Below, in pieces: positions 33,171 to 40,345 of a stretch of DNA of 64,000 nt. How positions within the stretch are numbered: the first letter of the stretch is position 1; every line of letters starts with the position of its first letter. Location of the stretch: positions 496,001-560,000 of the forward strand of contig NZ_VIGH01000003.1 in the NCBI RefSeq assembly GCF_006704125.1. Direction: 5' to 3'. The DNA is from Rhodococcus spelaei. Lineage in GTDB: Bacteria > Actinomycetota > Actinomycetes > Mycobacteriales > Mycobacteriaceae. A model generated the notes under the pieces. It worked only from the letters and a program-made list of their open reading frames with translations, was not told the DNA's origin and did no database searches. The position numbers were made by a program, and so were the translations under genes.

Positions 33171-35045
33171 TCACGAGGCCTGCACGGGTTGGCGTTGCGG
33201 TGCGTGCGGTCGCCGGTACCGTCGCCGGGTTCCGATGCGCCACTCCGCAATTGCGGCCGAAGCCCCGGCTCCGCCGGCGAGCAGCATGCACATGATCAGG
33301 GTGGGAATCGTCGGAACGCGGCCGGCCAGCACCCAGGCGGCGCCGACCAGCACGACACCGAGCAGTGCCGCACCGGCGATCGTCCCGGCGGACGCCGAGT
33401 AGCGACGGCGCCCGCGCCGAAGCGAGCGCACGAAGGACTCGATGTACGCCGCGGCGAACAGCAGCACGACGACGAACCCCACGCCGACCGCCGTGGTGCT
33501 CGCCGATTGCGTTGTCCGCACGGCGAACTGGGAGTTCGCGACGGGGGCACCCGCGTGCAGCAGGGTCAACTCGCCGCTCATCCGCCCGGCCAGCAGGTAC
33601 CGGTTGACTGGCGGCGGTACCGCCGCGACGCCGGTGCCGCCGGACCAGACGATCGGGGCACTCTGGCGGCCGACGGTCGCGCCCAGCACCCGCAGGGTGA
33701 CCTGCGCGGTGTCCGCGAGGCCGTCGCCGGTGGTCGTCACCGGCACGGGTTGCGACAGGTCGATGGGCACTGCGCCGCCCGTGGTCGGGTCGACGCCCGC
33801 GATCGTTGTCGTGCCCGGAGCTAGCGATCCTCCGGTCGACGGAGAGCCCAAGCCGAGAAGCGCGATCAGCACCGCGAGCAGGGCGAGGCCCGCGGCCAGC
33901 GCGAACGGCACCCGAGGGGACTTGACGTCGACCAGCGAACGGACCGGGACGAGCTCCTCGACCTGGGCGTCGGCGAGCTGGACACCCCGGGTGTGCACGG
34001 TGACGGACGGTCGCACGGTCGGTACGTCGGGACGCACCGTGGGACCTGGGAAGCCGGTCGGGGGCGCCGGTCGGGTCGGATCGGAGGCGGCTGCGGTGGC
34101 CGCGCGGGTGGTGGTGGGGCCGCCGAGGGTGGCCCCGGCCGCGGTGACGATCGTGTCCGCGCCCATAACCGGAATGCCGGACGCGGCGAGCCAGTCCGGG
34201 CCCCAGCACTCGGCGGCGGCCTCGGCGAGCGCGACGCCGAACGACTCCGCGGAGGCGAACCGGTCGTTGGGGTCGGTCGCGAGCCCACGCATGACGACCG
34301 AGGCCACCGAATCGGGAATCGTCGGTGCGGCCTCGCCGATCGGGGTCGGGGACTCGTATGCATGCATGAACAGCATCGCCATGCTGCCCTCACCCCTCGG
34401 AAAGGGCAGCGTGCCTGCGAGCAGTTCGTAGAGCATCGTGGTCAACGCGTAGACGTCGGTGGCGGGCGAGAGCGGCTCGCCGCGGGCCTGTTCGGGGGCG
34501 ATGTACGCGGGGGTGCCGAGCACGTCGCCGGTGCGGGTCGCGAGCGTCTCCTCGCCGCCCACGACCTTCGCGATGCCGAAGTCGGTCATCTTCAGCGCGC
34601 CGGTCGCCGCGAACATCACGTTCTCGGGTTTGACGTCGCGGTGCAGGATGCCGTGCTCGTGGGCGGCCCGCAAACCTGAGGCGCACGCGAGGGCCACCGC
34701 GACCGCGGCGTGCGCGTCGAACCCGTCGTGGGTGAACCGGCTCCACACCGTGCCTCCGGGGAGGTACTCCATCACCAGCAGACACAGCCCGTCGTGTTCG
34801 ACGAAGTCGTACACCGGCACTACGTGTGGGTGATCTATCGAGGCGAGCAACCTCGCCTCGGCGGCGAATCGCCGCTGGACATCGACGTCCGACGCGAACT
34901 GGGACGGCAACTCTTTGATCGCCACCGGGCGGCCGAGCCGCCGGTGACGGCCGGAGAGCACCACCCCGCAGCCGCCGTGCCCCAGTTCGTCGCCGACCTC
35001 GTAGGCCGGCAGCGCCAACCGAACCTGTTCGGTCTCGATGCTCAT
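33171..35045 (-). CDS. PknB-type Ser/Thr protein kinase with several membrane segments
   Basis: A 624-residue protein with an N-terminal Hanks-type kinase domain (about residues 15-285). It has glycine loop GHGGCGVV, ATP lysine K44 (VAIKEL), H135-R136-D137 with DVKPEN, DFG at 155-157 and GTPAYIAPEQ, so it should be active. A proline/threonine juxtamembrane region follows, then a membrane helix near residue 395, an external beta-rich domain of about 130 residues and three more hydrophobic segments toward the C-terminus. PASTA repeats are absent. Four membrane segments are unusual; most actinobacterial kinases have one. ATG at 35045 overlaps the previous gene's stop (ATGA). It probably signals to the adjacent FHA-HTH protein. 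Confidence 0.88.
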   Translation of the reverse strand: MSIETEQVRLALPAYEVGDELGHGGCGVVLSGRHRRLGRPVAIKELPSQFASDVDVQRRFAAEARLLASIDHPHVVPVYDFVEHDGLCLLVMEYLPGGTVWSRFTHDGFDAHAAVAVALACASGLRAAHEHGILHRDVKPENVMFAATGALKMTDFGIAKVVGGEETLATRTGDVLGTPAYIAPEQARGEPLSPATDVYALTTMLYELLAGTLPFPRGEGSMAMLFMHAYESPTPIGEAAPTIPDSVASVVMRGLATDPNDRFASAESFGVALAEAAAECWGPDWLAASGIPVMGADTIVTAAGATLGGPTTTRAATAAASDPTRPAPPTGFPGPTVRPDVPTVRPSVTVHTRGVQLADAQVEELVPVRSLVDVKSPRVPFALAAGLALLAVLIALLGLGSPSTGGSLAPGTTTIAGVDPTTGGAVPIDLSQPVPVTTTGDGLADTAQVTLRVLGATVGRQSAPIVWSGGTGVAAVPPPVNRYLLAGRMSGELTLLHAGAPVANSQFAVRTTQSASTTAVGVGFVVVLLFAAAYIESFVRSLRRGRRRYSASAGTIAGAALLGVVLVGAAWVLAGRVPTIPTLIMCMLLAGGAGASAAIAEWRIGTRRRYRRPHAPQRQPVQAS

Positions 35046-35881
35046 CGTCGCTCCCTGTCCTGGGTGGGAAGCGCAGTGGTGACGATGTCGGCGGTGCCCT
35101 CGGAACCTGGCTCGCTCGCGAGTTCGTCGGCGTCGAGTTCGTCGTCGCGATCCGGGGTCGGCGAGAGGTAGCCGATGAAGAAGAAGACGACTGCGAACAG
35201 GGCTGCGGCGAGTAGCCAGTGGGTGGAGTTCGGTACCCACCACCGAGCGACCGACCCGGTGAAGACCAGTACCAGCCCGATGCCGATGCCCGGGGTGAGC
35301 AGTCGGGTGCCGCGCCGCCACCGGTTGGGGGACAGGCGATGCCGGGCGATCGCCAGTGCCGAGTCGGCGATCGCGAGCGCGGTCAGGATCAACAGCGCCA
35401 GTCCGAACAGGCCGTACACCGAGAGCAGTGAACCCCGCACATCGACAACCGTGGACAGGGTTGCCGCGACGTGCCCCTGGTCGTCGACGGCGGTCAGGGT
35501 GCTGCCGATGAGGCCGGTTGCCTGGCCGTCGAGTCCGGACATGTCCAGCGCGTAGCTCACGGTCTCGGTCGCGGCGGGCGCGACCGACAGGTTGATCGCG
35601 GTCGAGTACGAGTAGAACGACAGCCCGACGACGTGGCCGGCGAAGTCGATGCGGCGCAGCAGAACCGGCGCCGCCGTGCCGTTGCTGACGGTCAGGGAGA
35701 AGTGCGCCGGGTGGGACGGGTCCAGTCGTACCGGTTGCGCGGCGGTGGCGTCGCCCGCGCCTTGGTCGTTGATTCTTGCGGAGAGCTGGACCGAACCGGG
35801 CGCGGGCTCGGCGTGCGCGGGGCCTGCGAACGTCAGGGCGAACGCGAGGGCGGTCAGGACCGCCAGGCACCAGTGCTTCAT
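35042..35881 (-). CDS. Secreted/membrane protein in the kinase operon
   Basis: A 279-residue protein with a signal peptide (residues 1-24, cleavage after AHA). An external domain of about 150 residues, probably beta-sandwich, follows (VQLSARINDQG, HFSLTVSNGTAAPVLLRRI). Three or so hydrophobic segments come after residue 175 (LSVYGLFGLALLILTALAIA; LTPGIGIGLVLVFTGSVA; WLLAAALFAVVFFFIGYL), and the tail is acidic and cytoplasmic. I recognise no family. Both ends overlap neighbours by four bases (ATGA), so the three genes are one translationally coupled operon, and the protein may present an external signal to the kinase. Confidence 0.78.
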   Translation of the reverse strand: MKHWCLAVLTALAFALTFAGPAHAEPAPGSVQLSARINDQGAGDATAAQPVRLDPSHPAHFSLTVSNGTAAPVLLRRIDFAGHVVGLSFYSYSTAINLSVAPAATETVSYALDMSGLDGQATGLIGSTLTAVDDQGHVAATLSTVVDVRGSLLSVYGLFGLALLILTALAIADSALAIARHRLSPNRWRRGTRLLTPGIGIGLVLVFTGSVARWWVPNSTHWLLAAALFAVVFFFIGYLSPTPDRDDELDADELASEPGSEGTADIVTTALPTQDRERR

Positions 35882-36825
35882 GAGCGCTCCCGGGGTGAGG
35901 GCGGCGGCAGCAGCCTCCGCCGATAGATCAACATGCCGATCAAGAGGAAGAAGACGATCACCGTCACCGTGGACGTGTCGGTGCTGACCTGGCTGGCCTG
36001 CACGACGTCGAGCGAGGCCAGGAGGATGGGCCCGCAGTTCGCCGCGACCTGGTAGCGCCCGACGTCGACCGAACCGACGGCCACGGGCGCCTGGAATCCG
36101 CCTGCCCCGTCGGCGACGGTGTGGCCGACGGGCTGGCCCTGCAGGGTGAGCGCGACGTTCGAGCCGGCCGGGCACCCTTCGCCGATCGCGGTCACCTCAC
36201 CGCCGGGATCGACCGCGGGACTGCTCAGTGACAGGTCCTTGGTGGGCGCCTGGGGTGACGCGGGCGCCGGGCTGGGCTGGGGCGGGGGTGTATTCACTGC
36301 CGGCGGGAGCGGGGGAGCGGCCGGCTGTCGCGGGGCAGGCTCGCTGGCAGGGGCGGGTGCCGGGCCGGTGGGCGGCGGGGCCTCGGGCGCGGGTACAGGA
36401 ACGGGTACGGGCGCAGGTGGGACAGGCACCGGAGCAGGATTCTCGGGCGGTGCTGGCGGAACCTCGGGCGGAGGCGGAGGCGGAGGCGGAGGTGGAGGTG
36501 GAGGTGGCGGCGGTTGGCAGAGGGAGGGGTTGGCTTGGCAGGGGTCTCGGGGCGGCGGCGGCGGCGGAGGGGGTGGCGGTTGGCAGAGGGAGGGGTTGGC
36601 TAGACAGGGGTTGCGCGGCGGTGGCGGTGGCGGGGGTGGGGGCGGGCAGACATCAACAAATCCGCAGTTACTGATCGGGATCGACGGGGCGCACTCCGCG
36701 CCAATGCACAAACCCGCCGCGTGCCCAGGCGACACAGCCGACACGGTCACGCCGCCGACACCGGCGAGCGCGGCCGCGAGGCAGCCGATCGCAGCTGCTC
36801 GGCGCGAACGCGAGGACTGGCGCAT
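35878..36825 (-). CDS. Polyproline-rich surface protein with C-terminal anchor, first gene of the kinase operon
   Basis: A 315-residue protein with signal peptide (about 1-36), then short cysteine-containing blocks (CIGAEC, NCGFVDVC, NPSLC) alternating with runs of 10-16 prolines, then a Pro/Ala/Val region to about residue 200. A compact domain of about 75 residues with GEGCPAGSNVALTLQGQPVG follows, and finally a membrane helix (VIVFFLLIGMLIY) with a basic tail. The polyproline arms would span the cell wall. Translation of such proline runs normally depends on EF-P. The 66-bp repeat in the DNA implies recent internal duplication. Operon order suggests a role with the kinase. ATG at 36825. Confidence 0.8.
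   Translation of the reverse strand: MRQSSRSRRAAAIGCLAAALAGVGGVTVSAVSPGHAAGLCIGAECAPSIPISNCGFVDVCPPPPPPPPPPRNPCLANPSLCQPPPPPPPPPPRDPCQANPSLCQPPPPPPPPPPPPPPPPEVPPAPPENPAPVPVPPAPVPVPVPAPEAPPPTGPAPAPASEPAPRQPAAPPLPPAVNTPPPQPSPAPASPQAPTKDLSLSSPAVDPGGEVTAIGEGCPAGSNVALTLQGQPVGHTVADGAGGFQAPVAVGSVDVGRYQVAANCGPILLASLDVVQASQVSTDTSTVTVIVFFLLIGMLIYRRRLLPPPSPRERS
36511..36642. repeat. 66-bp repeat unit in the polyproline gene
   Basis: CGGTTGGCAGAGGGAGGGGT begins at 36511 and again at 36577, 66 bp (22 codons) apart. Each unit encodes one NPSLCQ block plus a proline run. The repeat length is a multiple of three, so copy changes keep frame. Confidence 0.8.
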
Positions 36826-37258
36826 CGTCCCGATCTCCCTTCCTCAGCTCCGGTCGGTCGGCCAGCTGGACGAACGACCTTGTGTCCGTTGTGAACTCAA
36901 CCAGCGTGGACCTAGGGTCGAGGCAGCGGCCAGCCGCCCGCGGGGTGGACACCTTCACCCCCACGTAGGAAATCGACCATCCGTGGTGTGGGGGCATCTG
37001 CGTGCCGTGTGTCCCGGCCCTCCAATCGTGGTGCTCGCACCGTCGCCGCACACGAGTAGTCCGCTACTCCAATCGGCTTGCTCGGGGAACGAGACGAGGA
37101 TCGCCGCTACCTCCGGGGCCGAATCCATGCCTGCGGGTGTGCGTCCATTCAGCCCCGGGGTCGGTATGCGTGATCGAGCCTGCGCACGACCATGAACTGG
37201 CACCTCGAATCGAGGCTGTACCGGGAACGCAGTCCACACGAACCAGAAAGGCGTCATC
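36826..37258. other. Divergent regulatory region (433 bp) with site F
   Basis: I see no gene here. The region lies between the divergent polyproline/kinase operon and the four-helix membrane protein gene and carries palindrome site F (37056-37067) near its middle. Short open frames in it lack ribosome sites and codon bias. Confidence 0.6.
37056..37067. promoter_or_regulatory. Palindrome site F (GTAGTCCGCTAC)
   Basis: Ten of twelve bases match GTAGTCGACTAC, and flanking bases extend it to GAGTAG-TCCG-CTACTC, a perfect 6-bp inverted repeat. It lies 230 bp from the polyproline gene start and 191 bp from the membrane protein gene start, so it could serve either. Confidence 0.55.
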
Positions 37259-37837
37259 ATGTCCACACCCGACGGAACCCCCGACCAGAACCGCTATTAC
37301 GTGCCGCCACCGCCCCCTCCGCAAGGGGCGGGCGGACCGGGACGAGCGGTGACCCCAGGCAAGGCGATGAAGGACGTGTCGATGGCAGGCTGGGGCCTGC
37401 TGGGCGCCGCGCTGATGACGACAATTGCGGGCTTCCTGCCGTGGTGGTCGATGTCGGTCTCGGTGATGGGCTACGACACGTCCGACTCGGTGAACGGCTG
37501 GCATCGGTTCTGGTGGATCGGGCTGCTCGCGGCACTCGGCGTTGGCGCCACGTACGGCTTGTCGGCGTTCAAGGTGATCGCATCGCACCCGAAGATGCCG
37601 GTCGTCCTCGTCTACAGCGCGCTCGGGTCCTTCGTGGTGACGCTGCTCGCGGTGCTCGACACCGTCACGCTCGGATCCGGTCGCGGGCTCATCGGTTCCG
37701 CGGTGTCCGCCGGTCCGTCGTTCGGCGTGTTCGCCGCGCTGGTGGCCACCGGGGCACTCGCGTACTTCGCGGCCCTCGTCGGCCAGGAATCCGGTGTGCG
37801 ACTTCCCATCACGGTCAAGGGTCCACTCCGGAGGTGA
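37259..37837 (+). CDS. Four-helix membrane protein with proline-rich N-terminus
   Basis: A 192-residue protein with a cytoplasmic tyrosine/proline-rich N-terminus (NRYYVPPPPPPQG) and about four membrane helices: residues 42-64, 82-102, 118-140 and 152-172. The first external loop has tryptophans (FLPWWSMSVSV, NGWHRFWW). It resembles small actinobacterial envelope proteins such as DUF5336 members in general layout, but I cannot name a family. AGAAAGG precedes the ATG at 37259. Site F lies upstream and a strong terminator follows, so it is a single-gene unit. Confidence 0.75.
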   Translation: MSTPDGTPDQNRYYVPPPPPPQGAGGPGRAVTPGKAMKDVSMAGWGLLGAALMTTIAGFLPWWSMSVSVMGYDTSDSVNGWHRFWWIGLLAALGVGATYGLSAFKVIASHPKMPVVLVYSALGSFVVTLLAVLDTVTLGSGRGLIGSAVSAGPSFGVFAALVATGALAYFAALVGQESGVRLPITVKGPLRR

Positions 37838-37849
37838 CCACACCGACGG

Positions 37850-37886
37850 CGAGGGTGGCCGGGCCCGATGGGCCCGGCCACCCTCG
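37850..37886 (+). terminator. Intrinsic terminator after the membrane protein gene
   Basis: A perfect 17-bp inverted repeat (37850-37866 and 37870-37886) around the 3-base loop GAT, rich in GC, followed by TGCTTCTT. It lies 13 bp after the stop codon and could also stop transcription from the opposite side. Confidence 0.85.
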
Positions 37887-37964
37887 TGCTTCTTCCGAGG
37901 GGCGGGGGACCCGGGGCGAGCCTGCCTCGGGTCAGGGCTGGACGACGACGGCCGTAGTGAGCGT

Positions 37965-38326
37965 TCAGACCGTCGTGCCGCTGGTGTACGACCCCGACAG
38001 GATGCCGAGGCCCGCGGCGTTAGGCGCGGCGACGGTGTTCGTCAGCCCTGACCCGGGAAACACGGTGAATGAGCTCGCTCCGGTGAAGGGTGCGGCGAGA
38101 CTGATCCAACTGTAGGACAGGTTGTTCGTCGTCGTCGCGGTGACGGAAGGGTCCTGAACCCCGACAAATCCGAGCGCCGCCAACGTTCTGGGCGCGACCG
38201 TGCCGCATCCGCCGCCGGGTCCGGGAAGACCGTGCCTGCATTCGCTGTTGTCGGTGCGGCAAGGGCCGCCGCACCGGCGAGCAGGAGCAACGCGACGGCG
38301 GGGCGAATTCTCCGGATGATGCTCAT
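37965..38326 (-). pseudogene. Secreted protein gene with an internal frameshift
   Basis: ATG at 38326 with GAGAGGA before it opens a strong signal peptide (MSIIRRIRPAVALLLLAG, cleavage after ANA at residue 30) and then GTVFPDPAAD, after which the frame turns into arginine-rich nonsense. One base over, the minus strand reads PGPGGGCGTVAPRT, then LAALGFVGVQDPS, and ends GLGILSGSYTSGTTV at 37965. This is a plausible 80-residue mature domain. The switch point is around 38205-38225 within a GGACCCGGCGGCGG run. Either true decay or a homopolymer sequencing error; joined, the product would be about 120 residues. Confidence 0.6.
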
Positions 38327-38392
38327 GGTGTCCTCTCCGATCTATCCATCGATCAGACTGGTGTGAGCTGGTCGGAACGGTAGGCGAAAGCA

Positions 38393-38596
38393 TCACCTCG
38401 GTCCGGACTCGTCCAGGATCGCTGCCAATTTCGCCTCCGCGATGGTCATCATCGGGCCCACCGCCTCTGGCTCGATCCTGAGGCACTCGGCGATCAGCTC
38501 CCGCGACAGACCAGCGTCGCGCAATCGCAGTGCGAGCGAGTAGGTGACAGGAAGCCGCTCGAGCGCTCTTGCCCGCTGCTCGTTTGCCGCGATCAT
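38393..38596 (-). CDS. Small helix-turn-helix protein (sigma region 4-like)
   Basis: The 67-residue protein MIAANEQRARALERLP is all-helical. The segment SLALRLRDAGLSRELIAECLRIEPEAVGPMM reads like a region-4-type helix-turn-helix of ECF sigma factors, where LxxxGxxxxxIAxxLxIxxxxV is the pattern. A tiny DNA-binding or anti-sigma-like role is possible; there is no evidence beyond the pattern. AAGGAG lies 6 bases before the ATG, a very good site. Upstream are a 13-codon candidate leader peptide and palindrome site G. Confidence 0.65.
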   Translation of the reverse strand: MIAANEQRARALERLPVTYSLALRLRDAGLSRELIAECLRIEPEAVGPMMTIAEAKLAAILDESGPR

Positions 38597-38632
38597 GTCG
38601 AACTCCTTGGGGGCGAACGAAGGTCATGCCGG

Positions 38633-38674
38633 TCAGCGGCGCGGTCGGCGCGTTGTCGGGGGCGGGGAGGTCAT
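38633..38674 (-). CDS. Candidate Pro/Arg-rich leader peptide (13 residues)
   Basis: GTGAGGA lies five bases before an ATG that encodes MTSPPPTTRRPRR and a stop, 36 bases before the small HTH gene's ATG. Triple proline and the arginine pairs are sequences at which ribosomes pause, so it could act as an attenuating leader. It is too short to judge by codon bias. Confidence 0.3.
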   Translation of the reverse strand: MTSPPPTTRRPRR

Positions 38675-38806
38675 GGCATTCCTCACTTGGCCGAACACAT
38701 TTCGCGACCCGAGCCGCGGTCCGCCGCAACCTGACAATCGCACTGGGTATCGGGTGCACTTCCTCGAATGAATCAATCTTCACCGCCGCGACGAGAACCC
38801 GGGTGA

Positions 38807-38818
38807 GTAGTCGACTAC
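38807..38818. promoter_or_regulatory. Palindrome site G (GTAGTCGACTAC)
   Basis: Perfect copy of the palindrome, 25 bp after the methyltransferase-like gene and 210 bp upstream of the small HTH gene (132 bp from the leader peptide ATG). Both are on the minus strand, so it is most likely a promoter site for the HTH/secreted genes. Confidence 0.6.
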
Positions 38819-38843
38819 CCGAATGCGGCCCGCGTCCCCGATG

Positions 38844-40091
38844 TCACGGGACGCGTGCAGGCCGGGTGGAGGTATCCGGCTTCGTCGCCTTGACGATGTT
38901 GTACAGATGCGTACCCGCGCTCGCATTACGGACGCGGAACATTTCGATCTTCACGGTCGGATCCCCGAGTAGACCGGCTCGTTCGTACACCCGCATGATG
39001 GATGCCTCCGACCGGGCGTTGATCAGCGGCCAGTCCACCACCCCGAACACGAAATCTGACTGGGTCCTGTCCAGGACCATGTTTCCCGACAGTAACGCGC
39101 CGCCCGGCTTGACCAGGTCGAATGCGCGGCGAGTGAACGCGCTCGCCTGCGGCAACCCGCGTCCCCTGAACGCACCCAGTTCGTCGCCGTCCTCTGGGAG
39201 GTACTCCTCGAAACCCATGTTCTCGACCAGGTCGAAATGAGCGACCCCGGTGTCGCGTTCGAGCACATCCGGAAGGGCCGGATCGAGGATGTTCGTACGG
39301 ATGGTGCGGACGGCACCACCGAAGCCCTGTCGCACGGCGTTGTTCCGCACCATGGACAGGGCCCGTCCATCGATATCGGCGACCGTCAAGCGGATCGCTC
39401 TGCCCGTCAGCTCCACAGCCCGTTGGGCCGCGCCGATGACGGGGTCGGCGGTGCCGCTCGCCAGACTCAGCACGTCGAGTGGGGCAGATCCTCCTTGCTG
39501 TGCAAAGTGGTCGGCCAGAAGATAGCCCATCGCCACGCCCCGGTCGCGAATGCCGATGGCGTCGTCGCCGAACCGGAAGTGTGCGACCGTCTCCGGCGAA
39601 ATCGTCGCGGTGTCCCCCCGCCGATTGCTGATGACGGTGCCGACTTGGGGGTTTGTCAGGTACAGCAATGCCTCGGCACTCGGAACCATGGTCCGCCACA
39701 CGGCAAGTCCCTCGACCGGCTTACTCCTCAACCACGCCTTCGTGTACGGGTTCCATTCACTCGAATCCATCGCCTCGACGCGGTCGACGGTGGGATCGAA
39801 CCCGTCAAGGCGAAGTCGGTCCTCGATGCCGGCGATATAGGCGTTGACGGTCCGATGCGTCGCCGGATCGGCGTCGACATAGGGATCGGCGACCCGGATT
39901 TCGGCGAGTGCGTAGGGAAGGTTGCTGCCGTGATTCGGCGAGACCTTGGCGACGGCGGCCACGTGCCCCCACGAACAGTCAGGGTCGATCAATGGACTGG
40001 TCAACTTCAGTTCGAAGCAGTCGGTCAGTCGCGACGGCGATGACGTGGAATGGAAGCGCGTGGTGGCCGGGGTGCGGCGCGATTGATGCAT
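38844..40091 (-). CDS. Class I SAM-dependent methyltransferase-like protein with N-terminal extension
   Basis: A 415-residue protein. The C-terminal half shows a class I Rossmann methyltransferase pattern: DVLSLASGTADPVIGAA (SAM motif I), LTVADIDGRALSMV (acidic residue binding the ribose) and HFDLVENMGFEEYLPED near motif IV. The N-terminal about 190 residues are not from a family I can name (PYALAEIRVADPYVDADPATH; RSKPVEGLAVW). Substrate unknown. The ATG at 40091 is my choice; a GTG at 40163 would add 24 residues, neither having a strong ribosome site. A dead paralogue lies at 31060-31640. Site H is 160 bp upstream, shared with the divergent esterase gene. Confidence 0.72.
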   Translation of the reverse strand: MHQSRRTPATTRFHSTSSPSRLTDCFELKLTSPLIDPDCSWGHVAAVAKVSPNHGSNLPYALAEIRVADPYVDADPATHRTVNAYIAGIEDRLRLDGFDPTVDRVEAMDSSEWNPYTKAWLRSKPVEGLAVWRTMVPSAEALLYLTNPQVGTVISNRRGDTATISPETVAHFRFGDDAIGIRDRGVAMGYLLADHFAQQGGSAPLDVLSLASGTADPVIGAAQRAVELTGRAIRLTVADIDGRALSMVRNNAVRQGFGGAVRTIRTNILDPALPDVLERDTGVAHFDLVENMGFEEYLPEDGDELGAFRGRGLPQASAFTRRAFDLVKPGGALLSGNMVLDRTQSDFVFGVVDWPLINARSEASIMRVYERAGLLGDPTVKIEMFRVRNASAGTHLYNIVKATKPDTSTRPARVP

Positions 40092-40251
40092 GTCGGGTTC
40101 TCGATTCGTAGGGTGGGTGCGTTCGATCAGCATCGCCAGCGTGAGGGAGCACGGAAACCCCACCGTGTGTTGGAATTTCCCACCCGCGGGCGGAGAGTTG
40201 CAGCCCTATGGGTTGCCCCGATCGGATCCGGCGACCCCCATGTGAAGTGAG

Positions 40252-40263
40252 GTAGTCGACTAC
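40252..40263. promoter_or_regulatory. Palindrome site H (GTAGTCGACTAC)
   Basis: Perfect palindrome followed by GCA, located between divergent genes: 82 bp before the mycolyltransferase-like esterase gene and 160 bp from the methyltransferase-like gene. The local context GAGGTAGTCGACTACGCA closely repeats site C. Confidence 0.65.
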
Positions 40264-40345
40264 GCACGCGGCCCGCACCCGCACGGCGGAGGGTGGACAC
40301 AGTCGGATCCAGCAGCCAAGCGTGACGGGTGAGGAGTGACGTGCC

